Part shown: piece after piece, positions 15,673 to 22,673 of the stretch
How the letters are laid out: each line of letters begins with the position of its first letter
How positions within the stretch are numbered: the first letter of the stretch is position 1
Source of the DNA: Lutispora sp.
Lineage (GTDB): Bacteria; Bacillota; Clostridia; Lutisporales; Lutisporaceae
Direction of reading: 5' to 3'
Assembly: GCA_030834765.1 (NCBI GenBank)
Contig: JAUQXG010000226.1
Coordinates: 1-22,673 of the forward strand
DNA length: 22,673 bases
Program-made: the position numbers and the translations under genes
Notes under the pieces: model-generated
Databases searched by the model: none
Told to the model about the DNA's origin: nothing
What the model saw: only the letters and a program-made list of their open reading frames with translations

Positions 15673-15819
15673 TTATACACTCCTTATTCTTCTATCTTAT
15701 TTAAAATAATTATATAGCTTCATGCTCAATAATGCAAAGAATTTGAAAAACTTATATACATTATGCTAAACTTAATACTATATTTTAAAGACCTATTCAC
15801 AATTGAAAGGTGTGTTTTT

Positions 15820-17097
15820 ATGTCTCATCATTCATTAAAGTCAGGATACAGTCAGTTAGTTGATAGAATGAATCGATTTTCTCAAGGAGCACCTCCTTCT
15901 GAAAGCCTATATAAAATACTAAATATTTTGTTTAATGAAAAAGAAGCCCAATTAGTCTCACAACTTCCAATAAGGCCTTTCACTGTTGAAAGAGCAAGCA
16001 GGATATGGAAAGTTGATCCGTCAGAAGCCCAAAAGGTATTAAATCAACTTGCAAGCCGAGCAATTTTATTGGATATGGAGCAGGATGGCGTACAAAAATA
16101 TGTGCTGCCCCCTCCAATGGCTGGTTTCTTCGAATTTTCTTTAATGCGTACCAGAGGTGATATAGATCAGAAATTGCTGAGTCAGCTTTTTCATCAATAT
16201 CTAAATGTAGAAGAAGACTTTATAAAAGACCTTTTCACCAGTGGCGAAACACAACAAGGAAGAATATTCATAAACGAGTCTGTCCTGAGCAATGAAAATG
16301 CCCTGCATGTACTGGACTATGAAAGAGCTAGTGAGATTACGAAGGATGCCTCTCATATAGCTGTTGGAATGTGTTATTGCCGGCACAAAATGGAACACTT
16401 AGGAAAAGCTTGTGATGCTCCTTTGGACATTTGCATGAGCTTCAATGGAACTGCTTCTTCTTTGATAAAGCACGGATATGCAAGACAAGTAGATGCTTCC
16501 GAATGCGTTGACCTTTTACATCAAGCATATGATAGCAATCTTGTGCAATTTGGAGAAAACTCCAAAAAGGATGTCAGCTTCATATGCAACTGCTGTGGCT
16601 GTTGCTGTGAAGCGATGATCGCAGCTAGAAAATTTGGTTTGTTAAATCCAATACACACTACAAACTTTATGCCTAAGGTGGATACAGCGCAATGCAATGG
16701 CTGTGGAAAATGTGTAAATATCTGTCCTGTAGAAGCTATGACATTGGTTTCCGCCAATGACCCTAATCATAAAAACAGTAAAAAGGCTAAACTAGACGAA
16801 GATATTTGTCTAGGCTGTGGATTATGTGTAAAAGCTTGCTATCAAAAGCATATCTCTCTTGAATCAAGGGTAAAAAGGATAATAACCCCTGTGAATTCAA
16901 CTCATAAACATATTTTAATGGCCATTGAGCGAGGCAAGCTTCAAAATCTGATTTTTGATAACAACGCGCTACTAAGCCATAGAGCTATGGCAGCCATACT
17001 AGGTGTCATACTAAAATTACCTCCGCTAAAACAAGCTATGGCAAGCAATCAAATGAAATCAGTCTATCTTGATAATTTGCTAAGTAAGATGAAATAA
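15820..17097 (+). CDS. Multi-cluster 4Fe-4S protein with helical N-terminal domain
   Basis: A 425-residue protein. I chose ATG 15820 because GAAAGGTG lies 7 bases before it; a start 57 bases earlier has no such site. Residues about 25-110 look like a winged-helix or small helical domain (FTVERASRIWKVDPSEAQKV). Then come a Cys group GMCYCRH...ACDAPLDIC (about 183-205) and a dense FICNCCGCCCEAM segment (about 255-265). Two bacterial-ferredoxin motifs follow: CNGCGKCVNICP (292-303) and CLGCGLCVKAC (330-340). It could hold two ferredoxin clusters and at least one other metal site. It has no membrane segment and no obvious redox-enzyme domain, so electron transfer or a redox-sensing role are both possible. 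Divergent from speD; convergent with the SIMPL gene. Confidence 0.85.
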   Translation: MSHHSLKSGYSQLVDRMNRFSQGAPPSESLYKILNILFNEKEAQLVSQLPIRPFTVERASRIWKVDPSEAQKVLNQLASRAILLDMEQDGVQKYVLPPPMAGFFEFSLMRTRGDIDQKLLSQLFHQYLNVEEDFIKDLFTSGETQQGRIFINESVLSNENALHVLDYERASEITKDASHIAVGMCYCRHKMEHLGKACDAPLDICMSFNGTASSLIKHGYARQVDASECVDLLHQAYDSNLVQFGENSKKDVSFICNCCGCCCEAMIAARKFGLLNPIHTTNFMPKVDTAQCNGCGKCVNICPVEAMTLVSANDPNHKNSKKAKLDEDICLGCGLCVKACYQKHISLESRVKRIITPVNSTHKHILMAIERGKLQNLIFDNNALLSHRAMAAILGVILKLPPLKQAMASNQMKSVYLDNLLSKMK

Positions 17098-17143
17098 ATA
17101 AAAACCAATGGAAAGCCTTATGCTATTCCTTTGGTTTTTATCT
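17097..17143. terminator. Bidirectional terminator after the iron-sulfur gene
   Basis: Arms 17101-17113 and 17126-17138 pair over 13 bp with one mismatch. The plus side ends in a T-rich run, and the minus side also gives TTTTTATTTATT. It serves both the iron-sulfur gene and the convergent SIMPL gene. Confidence 0.85.
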
Positions 17144-17144
17144 T

Positions 17145-17786
17145 TTAATTATATGCAAATATAGCTTTTACACTTGCCCCAATCTCTAGTTCACCAGGTT
17201 GTATTGGCGTTGTGCCTTCAGATCTCATCATTGCGAAATCCATTTTAGGAGTAAAGGAAGCGGTTTCTTCTGTAATACTTATTGGCGTTTTATTTATAGT
17301 AAAGCCAAATGCCTTCTCTATATCGGAAGCTTTACCTATGGCATCTTTAATGGCTAGATTCAATGCTTGATTATAGTACACCGATGAATCAGAAACAGTA
17401 AACTCTATGCTGCCTATCTCATTGGCACCGCTTCGCACTGCACCATCTATTATAGCGCCGGCTCTATTTATATCTCTTATAGTTACCCTAAGTGCATTGA
17501 CTACTCTATAATTTCTAAATAACTGACGGCCTTCCACAAAGTCATATTGTGGATTTACAGAATATGTGATTGTTTGAATATCAGAATCTTTCATTCCTCC
17601 AGCCTTAAGTGAATTGATGACTACAGAAATAGCAGATGCATTTTGCTGCTGTGCTCTCTCCAATTCTTTATCTTCTGTTATGACACCGATATTCACAATT
17701 GCAATATCTGGATTTGCCCTCACACTTCCTTTTCCATTCAGAGTAAGTTGATGTATATATGGGCAACAGATGAAGTGATTTTCCAT
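17145..17786 (-). CDS. SIMPL-domain (DUF541) protein
   Basis: A 213-residue protein consisting of essentially one SIMPL domain, named from a eukaryotic signalling protein; bacterial members are often periplasmic or surface proteins of poorly known function, some linked to stress. The typical opening LTLNGKGSVRANPDIAIVNI (15-34) and the following VITEDKELERAQQQNA segment are clear. No signal peptide is visible, although the N-terminus has a CC pair (residues 7-8). The ATG follows GGGGGATAAG. It lies 48 bases downstream of the EcsC-family gene. A second copy of its 5' end and leader survives at 18773-18943, which shows a past duplication. Confidence 0.85.
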   Translation of the reverse strand: MENHFICCPYIHQLTLNGKGSVRANPDIAIVNIGVITEDKELERAQQQNASAISVVINSLKAGGMKDSDIQTITYSVNPQYDFVEGRQLFRNYRVVNALRVTIRDINRAGAIIDGAVRSGANEIGSIEFTVSDSSVYYNQALNLAIKDAIGKASDIEKAFGFTINKTPISITEETASFTPKMDFAMMRSEGTTPIQPGELEIGASVKAIFAYN

Positions 17787-17834
17787 ATCTTATCCCCCTT
17801 CATTCTAGTAATCTATATATACATATGCTTTATT

Positions 17835-18569
17835 TTACTTTTCATCCATATGTATTTCCATGATTCTAAGCCTATAAGCATTCATTGCGGTATCACCTAA
17901 GCTATTCATCAGCTTATAATTTGCATAGGCCCCAACAAAGGCACCTATTCCTGGAAAAAGCTGAAGCATCTTTGCCAAGTCAATAAAATCTCTATATTCC
18001 TGTTGAAAGGACCTCCAATCAAAGGCTTCTACATCAGTGGGAAGGATTTGTACCGTCGTATCCCAATTTTGTATCTTTTCATATATCATATTTCTAGATT
18101 CTTGGCTGGAAAAAGCCAACTGAAAAATATATAGTATATATAATCTCTCTTTATAATCTCGCACATCAAAACCATATACAGTAGCAGCATCAAATAAAAA
18201 CTTTAATTTTAGGCTAAGTAAAATTGGAAAATCTGCAAGACCTAAAAATATTCCTCCGGCTCCAGTTCCAGCTCCACTTAATGCAGCAGTCCTCTTATAA
18301 TACTTTACCTTTTCTTCTACTAATCTTTCCCGCTCCTGTAAAGATCCTTGAAGCAAAGGGACATCAGTAATAAACTTCGAGCCAAAGAGTACGGCCTTAA
18401 CCATATTCTTTATTGCTTCCGTGATTACCACATGAGCTTTCTCTGGTATAAAACTGCTCATTTTTCTTTGCATACTTTTTGACATTTTATCAGTAAAAGA
18501 AGGCCTTTTTGCCATGCTTTTCTGCCAAACCCTTAATTCATACAATGCCTTTTCTTCATAACTTTTCAT
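17835..18569 (-). CDS. EcsC family protein
   Basis: A 244-residue protein of the EcsC family, named after the third gene of the Bacillus ecs ABC-transporter operon; its molecular role is not established. Features are the basic N-terminal half and the glycine/alanine-rich hydrophobic segment GAGTGAGGIFLGLADFP (about 100-116). ILLSLKLKFLFDAATVYGF follows, and a second small-residue segment FPGIGAFVGAYANYKLM lies near the C-terminus. These may be membrane-associated hairpins. No ecsA/B transporter genes are nearby. The ATG has a GGAAGGG site. It sits between an intact SIMPL gene and the remnant of another, so it may be a partner of SIMPL or only a bystander of the duplication. Confidence 0.85.
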   Translation of the reverse strand: MKSYEEKALYELRVWQKSMAKRPSFTDKMSKSMQRKMSSFIPEKAHVVITEAIKNMVKAVLFGSKFITDVPLLQGSLQERERLVEEKVKYYKRTAALSGAGTGAGGIFLGLADFPILLSLKLKFLFDAATVYGFDVRDYKERLYILYIFQLAFSSQESRNMIYEKIQNWDTTVQILPTDVEAFDWRSFQQEYRDFIDLAKMLQLFPGIGAFVGAYANYKLMNSLGDTAMNAYRLRIMEIHMDEK

Positions 18570-18637
18570 CTAATCCCTTCCTGCATCTACTGCATACACT
18601 AAATTGATAAAAGTGCCGGGCTTTCAAGATATCCCTC

Positions 18638-18772
18638 ATTCAACGATTACTCCATAAGCCCTCGCTACTTCTATTGCTTGAATCACATCAAGCCGTACAT
18701 CTTTTAAAACAAAGCTCGTAAAGTCTACACCCTTCACTATAGCTTCCCGCAAATCTGCATTTTTTAGATTTG
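18638..18772 (-). repeat. 135-bp perfect duplicate of the 3' end of the pentapeptide-repeat gene
   Basis: All 135 bases are identical to 21410-21544, in the same orientation, 2772 bases away. The source is the last 44 codons of the pentapeptide-repeat gene, up to the first base of its stop codon. In this copy that codon frame ends in TGA instead of TAA. The flanks on both sides are unrelated to the source. Perfect identity means a recent copy, or gene conversion. Confidence 0.95.
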
Positions 18773-18900
18773 TCCAACTCTTTATCTTCTGTTATGACAC
18801 TAATATTCACAATTGCTATATCCGAGTTTGTGCTCATTTTCCCTTTTCCATTCAGAGTAAGTTGATGTATATATGGACAGCCTATGAAGTTGTTATGCAT
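18688..18900 (-). pseudogene. Chimeric remnant: SIMPL N-terminus joined to pentapeptide-gene tail
   Basis: From ATG 18900, preceded by AAGGGGATAAAT, the first about 43 codons match the start of the intact SIMPL protein (FIGCPYIHQLTLNGKG, then SDIAIVNISVITEDKELDK). At 18773/18772 the sequence switches abruptly to the 135-bp copy of the pentapeptide-gene 3' end. It is read there in a different frame, so the reading frame ends after about 28 unrelated residues (RFAGSYSEGCRLYELCFKRC). The result could still be made as a short chimeric peptide of 70 residues, but it lacks most of the SIMPL domain. The SIMPL part has diverged from the intact copy while the pentapeptide part has not, so the fusion is the younger event. 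Confidence 0.8.
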
Positions 18901-18943
18901 ATTTATCCCCTTCATTTTTATAATCTATATATACATATGCTTT
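18773..18943 (-). repeat. Diverged duplicate of SIMPL gene 5' end and leader
   Basis: This stretch aligns with 17659-17831, covering the start of the SIMPL gene, its ribosome site and the upstream gap. A 23-base block is identical in both (18921-18943 and 17809-17831). Similarity fades just beyond, at the last codons of the EcsC gene in the intact copy, suggesting that the duplicated unit once included EcsC sequence. Confidence 0.8.
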
Positions 18944-18990
18944 CTACTTTTCTTTCAAGATAAAAGATAAATACTGAAGCAAAAGAAATC

Positions 18991-19002
18991 GAACCGTCCC
19001 CA
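18991..19002 (-). repeat. GGGGACGGTT post-gene element, copy 2
   Basis: TGGGGACGGTT on the minus strand, 8-18 bases after the XRE regulator stop, is identical to the element at 238-248. A looser relative (GGGGGCTGGTTTTTTT, minus strand) follows the pentapeptide gene at about 21387-21402. Confidence 0.4.
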
Positions 19003-19009
19003 CTACTTC

Positions 19010-19423
19010 TTAGTTTTTACCATACTTCTCCCTTAATTCATTTTTAGCAAGCAGCATCCCTTCCTCCAATGCATTAAACAGATTTTCTACAAGCACTTCG
19101 TTCTGGGATTTACAATTGAGAGCTAAATCAAAAGCGTTCAATATAAGTCCCTTAATATTCTCAGCCCTGGATTTTATTATTTCAGCATCTTCCAATCTAA
19201 TATTATTTTTTATGGATATGGTGCTTTCTGCTTCTCTACCAAGAAGGTAATCAGCAGAAACTTTAAAAGTATTGGAAAGATTTAAAATCGTATCGGCATC
19301 TATGCTGCTTACATCTCTTTCATAAGCACTATAAGTCTGCCTTTTTACATTCAAAGTCTTTGCAACTTGTTCTTGTGTCATTCCCTTAGATCTCCTAATA
19401 TAGGCTAGCCTTTTCCCAAGCAT
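19010..19423 (-). CDS. XRE-family helix-turn-helix repressor
   Basis: A 137-residue DNA-binding protein. Residues 5-62 are a Cro/CI-type helix-turn-helix: LAYIRRSKGMTQEQVAKTLN, then VKRQTYSAYERDVSSIDADT, then ILNLSNTFKVSADYLLGRE. The C-terminal 70 residues are helical and probably dimerise the protein or bind an effector. The ATG follows GAGGTG by 7 bases. It is divergent from the chemotaxis receptor gene. The shared 219-bp gap contains four GCAA-N7-TTGC dyads that overlap both promoters, so autorepression and control of the receptor are likely. This is an inference from site position. Confidence 0.9.
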   Translation of the reverse strand: MLGKRLAYIRRSKGMTQEQVAKTLNVKRQTYSAYERDVSSIDADTILNLSNTFKVSADYLLGREAESTISIKNNIRLEDAEIIKSRAENIKGLILNAFDLALNCKSQNEVLVENLFNALEEGMLLAKNELREKYGKN

Positions 19424-19450
19424 ATCATTTCACCTCATAAAATATATGAT

Positions 19451-19566
19451 AGCAATCATTTCTTGCTTCTTTCTATACACGCAATTATATATTGCATTTT
19501 TAATTGACATAGCAATTATTAGTTGCTAATATTTATAATAAGACGGATTATGCAATTAATATTTGC
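19451..19566. promoter_or_regulatory. Four-site GCAA-N7-TTGC operator array
   Basis: Four dyads of identical design lie at 19452-19466, 19481-19495, 19512-19526 and 19552-19566: each is GCAA, seven AT-rich bases, TTGC. Site 1 extends to AGCAA/TTGCT and site 3 to TAGCAA/TTGCTA. Centres are 29, 31 and 40 bases apart, near three, three and four helical turns. A degenerate fifth half-site starts at 19607. Site 3 fills the -35/-10 spacer of the receptor promoter; site 2 covers a TATAAT on the minus strand that can serve the XRE gene. The XRE protein is the likely ligand. Confidence 0.75.
19504..19532 (+). promoter_or_regulatory. Sigma-A promoter for the chemotaxis receptor
   Basis: TTGACA (19504-19509), a 17-base spacer and TAATAT (19527-19532) face the receptor gene, about 105 bases upstream of its ATG. 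The spacer contains operator site 3. Confidence 0.7.
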
Positions 19567-19642
19567 TATTCATGTCCTAATAATAAGCTTTAATCTTGAA
19601 AAATATGCAATTCTATTTCAAATTTAATTTAGGGGGAGTATT

Positions 19643-21358
19643 ATGCTTAATAACTTTAAAGTTAGGACAAAAATATTTATTTTATCTCTTATCATGATCA
19701 TTTTCATGGTCATAACCGCAGGAGTTGGTTATATAAACCTTACAAATGCCAATAAAAGTATGGATTCACTTTATAATGATAATTTAGTTGCCATAGAAGT
19801 AGGGGCAGATTTACGCACTCAAACCAGAGCAAACAGTGCCAATTTATATGCTCTGATACTTAGTGAAGACGAAAACGAAAGGCAGACCATATATGCAGAT
19901 ATTGAAAAGAGAAAAGAGACAGCAAATGGCGATATGGCTAAATTAGAAAGCCTGTCAATCGATGATAACCCAAAAATACTTTTTCAGAAAATTAAAGATG
20001 ATCTTGAGGAATGGAGAGATGTTCTTTCTACAACTGTAACTCTTTCAAAAGCAGGCAATAAAGAACAGACATATGATTACTTCATAAAAAATAAAGGAAT
20101 TTTAGAAAATTATCAAACAAGTGTTAGAAACCTTGGCGAATATAATTCGGAGCTTGCAAAGGAAATAAATGTACAAAATGATATGCAATATGCGGCCTCT
20201 ATTCGAATCTTTGTTATATTGCTCATTGGGATTTTAGCAATAGCAATAGCAGCCACTCTATATATATCAAATAGCATTGCAACACCCCTTGCTTTAGCAG
20301 CAGATCATTTGAAGCTTTTCTCTACAGGTGATTTTACTATGAAAGTGCCTGAGAAGTTTTTAAAAAGAAAGGATGAAATAGGTGATCTTAGTACATCCGT
20401 TGATATATTGCAAGGTTCTATAACCGTGCTGATACATGATGTGCAAAATGAAGCAGATTCTATTTCAAGTATCGTTACAAATGTTAATCATAACGTAAGC
20501 GAATTAAACAGCGAAATAGAAGGTGTATCCGTAGCAACAGAAGAGCTTTCGGCTGGCATGGAAGAGACTGCAGCTTCAGCAGAGGAAATGTCCGCTACTT
20601 CACAGGAGATGGAAAGAGCGGTGCAAGCCATTGCTGAGAAGTCCGAAGAAGGGGCAACGAAAGCAAATGATATAAGTAAAAGAGCATTAAAGACAAAAGA
20701 AGATGTAAAAGCTTCTCAAGAAAAAGCATTTACCATATTTTCAAATACAAAAGATAAGTTAGAGAAAGCTATGGAAGAATCTAAGGTTGTTGAACAAATA
20801 AATGTACTTTCTGAATCCATAATGGAGATAACTTCCCAAACCAATCTTCTTGCTTTAAATGCTGCAATAGAAGCAGCAAGGGCAGGAGAGGCAGGAAAAG
20901 GATTTTCAGTAGTGGCCGATGAAATCAGAAAGCTGGCAGAGCAATCAAAGAATACCGTTGCAGAAATACAAAAAATTACAGGTAAAGTAACAGGCTCTGT
21001 TCAAAACTTAGTGGAAAATTCAAATGAGCTTTTGAATTTTATGTCTACGGATGTGAATAAGGATTATAAAACACTATTAGAAGTTGCAGAGCAATATAAT
21101 ATAGATGCTATTTTTGTAGATGGCCTTGTAACAGATTTTAGCTCCACATCAGAAGAGCTTTTGGCATCAATAAATGAAATTCTGAAAACCATCGATGGTG
21201 TGGCGGCAGCTTCAAGCCAAGGTGCAGAAGGCACTACAGATATCGCCAATAGGACAGAGGGCATTACAGCGAAATCTAATAAGGTGGTAGAATTAGTAGA
21301 AAACGCAAATAAAAGTGCCGAAAAACTAAAGAATGAGGTTTCAAAGTTTAAAGTATAA
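19643..21358 (+). CDS. Methyl-accepting chemotaxis protein (4-helix-bundle sensor)
   Basis: A 571-residue transmembrane chemoreceptor. TM1 is at about residues 10-30. A helical extracellular sensor of the 4HB type spans about 31-186, TM2 is at 187-208, HAMP follows to about 262, and the cytoplasmic signalling coiled coil runs to the end. The kinase-contact hairpin is well conserved at 395-433 ([20 protein letters not shown], then [20 protein letters not shown]). E/Q/A/S-rich adaptation segments ([20 protein letters not shown], 298-317) precede it. No C-terminal CheR-binding pentapeptide is present. The gene starts at an ATG with GGGGGAG 4 bases upstream and has its own promoter. No other chemotaxis gene is in the window, so this is a stand-alone receptor, apparently under XRE control. 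Confidence 0.93.
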   Translation: MLNNFKVRTKIFILSLIMIIFMVITAGVGYINLTNANKSMDSLYNDNLVAIEVGADLRTQTRANSANLYALILSEDENERQTIYADIEKRKETANGDMAKLESLSIDDNPKILFQKIKDDLEEWRDVLSTTVTLSKAGNKEQTYDYFIKNKGILENYQTSVRNLGEYNSELAKEINVQNDMQYAASIRIFVILLIGILAIAIAATLYISNSIATPLALAADHLKLFSTGDFTMKVPEKFLKRKDEIGDLSTSVDILQGSITVLIHDVQNEADSISSIVTNVNHNVSELNSEIEGVSVATEELSAGMEETAASAEEMSATSQEMERAVQAIAEKSEEGATKANDISKRALKTKEDVKASQEKAFTIFSNTKDKLEKAMEESKVVEQINVLSESIMEITSQTNLLALNAAIEAARAGEAGKGFSVVADEIRKLAEQSKNTVAEIQKITGKVTGSVQNLVENSNELLNFMSTDVNKDYKTLLEVAEQYNIDAIFVDGLVTDFSSTSEELLASINEILKTIDGVAAASSQGAEGTTDIANRTEGITAKSNKVVELVENANKSAEKLKNEVSKFKV

Positions 21359-21375
21359 GAATACCTGGAAGTGAT

Positions 21376-21401
21376 GGGGCGGAAATAAAAAAACCAGCCC
21401 C
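21376..21401. terminator. Weak hairpin between receptor and pentapeptide genes
   Basis: GGGGC (21376-21380) and GCCCC (21397-21401) pair around a loop that contains seven A. The stem is short and the plus side lacks a clean T run. It lies in the 49-base gap between two convergent genes, where a terminator is expected. Confidence 0.35.
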
Positions 21402-21407
21402 CTCGCT

Positions 21408-22013
21408 TTATTCAACGATTACTCCATAAGCCCTCGCTACTTCTATTGCTTGAATCACATCAAGCCGTACATCTTTTAAAACAAAGCTCGTAAAGTCTAC
21501 ACCCTTCACTATAGCTTCCCGCAAATCTGCATTTTTTAGATTTGCCTTTATCAAAATCGCATTACTAAGATCTGCTCCTCTTAAATCTGCTTTCTGAAAA
21601 TCACAATTATATAAATCAGCTCTCTCAAACTTCACATTTCTTAAATCCATGCCTTTCAGATCGCATAATCTTAAATTAGTATATGACCAATCTCCTTTTT
21701 TTATTGATACCCCTATCATATTGGCATCCACAAAGCTTGAACCAGTCATTTTGCATTCTATAAAATCTCCACTAAACAGATTGGCACTTTCAAAATGGCA
21801 ATTGGTAAAAGCAGATCCTTCATGTAGCGATGCGTTGAGCCGTGATGATTTAAAATTACAATTAGAAAACATACATCTTCTTGTAATAACACCATCCATA
21901 TTTGCATTTTTAAAGCTGCAATTTGTAAATTTACAACCTATATATTCTTTGCCTGACAAATCATCTTCTTCAAACTTTTCATCTGTATATATTTCATTAT
22001 TTATAACATTCAT
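21408..22013 (-). CDS. Pentapeptide-repeat protein, Qnr/McbG-like
   Basis: A 201-residue protein made almost wholly of A(D/N)LXX-type pentapeptides: for example YIGCKFTNCSFKNANMDG near the start and FERADLYNCDFQKADLRGAD, then LSNAILIKANLKNADLR, near the end. Such proteins form a right-handed square beta-helix that can mimic DNA. The last 20 residues, DVRLDVIQAIEVARAYGVIV and a final E, resemble the C-terminal cap of Qnr and McbG proteins, which protect DNA gyrase and topoisomerase IV from quinolones or microcin B17. Length is slightly below Qnr (about 215). Gyrase protection is inference; many pentapeptide proteins have other or unknown roles. The ATG follows GGGG by 7 bases. Its 3' end is duplicated at 18638-18772. 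Confidence 0.88.
   Translation of the reverse strand: MNVINNEIYTDEKFEEDDLSGKEYIGCKFTNCSFKNANMDGVITRRCMFSNCNFKSSRLNASLHEGSAFTNCHFESANLFSGDFIECKMTGSSFVDANMIGVSIKKGDWSYTNLRLCDLKGMDLRNVKFERADLYNCDFQKADLRGADLSNAILIKANLKNADLREAIVKGVDFTSFVLKDVRLDVIQAIEVARAYGVIVE
21410..21544 (-). repeat. Source copy of the 135-bp perfect repeat
   Basis: Last 135 coding bases of the pentapeptide-repeat gene, identical to 18638-18772. It is the intact, in-frame copy, and so the likely donor. Confidence 0.95.
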
Positions 22014-22038
22014 TTGTATTCCCCTTTTGATAGATTAT

Positions 22039-22673
22039 CTATTGTAACTTATTCTCTATGATTTCAATATATCCTTCCACAGTATCATCATCAAATGATA
22101 AACCTTCATACCAAGACTTGCCTTGCTTATATTCATCAGAAAAATATCTGGCCTTTATGATGATTTCAGGCCTATATTCATAATGCAATATATCAAAGTG
22201 ACTCCATTTTCCCCCCCATACAAAATTATGTTTTTCAAATATCTCTACGATCTCATTAGGGTACTCCTCTATTCTCTTTTGCCCAAGCTCCTTGGATGCC
22301 CATCTCCAATAGTCCTTTTTATCTCTTGCTAAGTCTATTGTAATACCAAAGGAATGAGGGCTAAGTAAATTCGTTCCTGCTATCACACGATAGTTAAAAG
22401 TTCCGCTGGTAGGAAATACAAATCTGCTTAATCCTTTTTTTACTTTTAAAAGTGATAGAACTTCTTCCATCGCTGATTTTAAAGACTCAGAGGCTTTATT
22501 ATTTTTATTAAATTGAAAGCTCCCCCCTGCCGATACTATTTTCAGATTTTTCTCTACCTCACTTTGTGATGCACCATAGACTTCTTTTAATAAGGAATAG
22601 CTCCGAACCCTACCAGGATCAACGTCTTTTTCCATCAACTTATCTATTTTTCTTAAAGGATAGCTTTGCTCCA
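22039..22673 (-). CDS. M15-family D-Ala-D-Ala carboxypeptidase/endopeptidase (partial, start outside window)
   Basis: The frame is open to the window edge, so the gene continues upstream. Residues EQSYPLRKIDKLMEKDVDPG precede the first internal start (TTG 22638), which is therefore not the real start. The visible part is the catalytic domain of a VanY-like zinc peptidase that trims peptidoglycan stem peptides. SGTFNYRVIAGTNLLSPHSF followed by GITIDL carries the His...Asp zinc ligands in the SxHxxGxAxD-type motif. WGGKWSHFDILHYEY near the C-terminus carries the final His and the catalytic acid region. Such enzymes are normally secreted; the signal peptide would lie outside the window. It is 25 bases upstream of the pentapeptide gene on the same strand, so the two may be co-transcribed. 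Confidence 0.88.
   Translation of the reverse strand, partial: EQSYPLRKIDKLMEKDVDPGRVRSYSLLKEVYGASQSEVEKNLKIVSAGGSFQFNKNNKASESLKSAMEEVLSLLKVKKGLSRFVFPTSGTFNYRVIAGTNLLSPHSFGITIDLARDKKDYWRWASKELGQKRIEEYPNEIVEIFEKHNFVWGGKWSHFDILHYEYRPEIIIKARYFSDEYKQGKSWYEGLSFDDDTVEGYIEIIENKLQ

Noticed and set aside
15763..15819. Upstream ATG adding 19 residues to the iron-sulfur protein
   Set aside because: No ribosome site before it, and GAAAGGTG sits directly before the ATG at 15820.

Overview
The window is AT-rich DNA with strong GGAGG-type ribosome sites, several TTG starts and short AT-rich intergenic gaps. It looks like the chromosome of a low-GC, probably anaerobic Clostridia/Tissierellia-type Firmicute. 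This is inferred from base composition and gene content; no rRNA or other marker gene is present. I see no tRNA, rRNA, CRISPR array or intact mobile element.

Positions 1-2739 (minus strand) hold the first codons of an uncharacterised membrane protein, a class I aminotransferase and a Cys/Met-metabolism PLP enzyme. Positions 2931-8536 (minus) form one five-gene operon closed by a 16-bp perfect hairpin. It encodes an M24 creatinase-fold hydrolase closely resembling ectoine hydrolase DoeA/EutD, an M20 amidohydrolase, and a three-part TRAP transporter (small permease, large permease, lipoprotein receptor). Divergent from it (8826-11608, plus) are two regulators, LuxR-type and PucR-type. Read together, this is a regulated uptake-and-hydrolysis module for a small solute, possibly ectoine or a related cyclic amidine. 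The M20 enzyme would take the deacetylase role usually played by DoeB. The substrate is inference.

Positions 11718-15672 (minus) hold a MATE exporter, an unrecognised 334-residue protein, an atypical metallophosphoesterase and an E. coli-type S-adenosylmethionine decarboxylase. Divergent from the last is an iron-sulfur protein with a helical/winged-helix-like N-terminus (15820-17097). It converges on a SIMPL-domain gene through a bidirectional terminator.

Positions 17145-19009 show a decayed segmental duplication. An intact SIMPL gene and an EcsC-family gene are followed by the 5' remnant of a second SIMPL gene. That remnant is fused to a 135-bp perfect copy of the 3' end of the pentapeptide-repeat gene that lies intact 2.8 kb away (21408-22013). 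An XRE regulator (19010-19423) and a methyl-accepting chemotaxis protein (19643-21358) are divergent. Between them lie four evenly arranged GCAA-N7-TTGC dyads, one exactly inside the spacer of a good sigma-A promoter. The window ends with the Qnr/McbG-like pentapeptide-repeat gene and a VanY-like M15 peptidase cut by the window edge.
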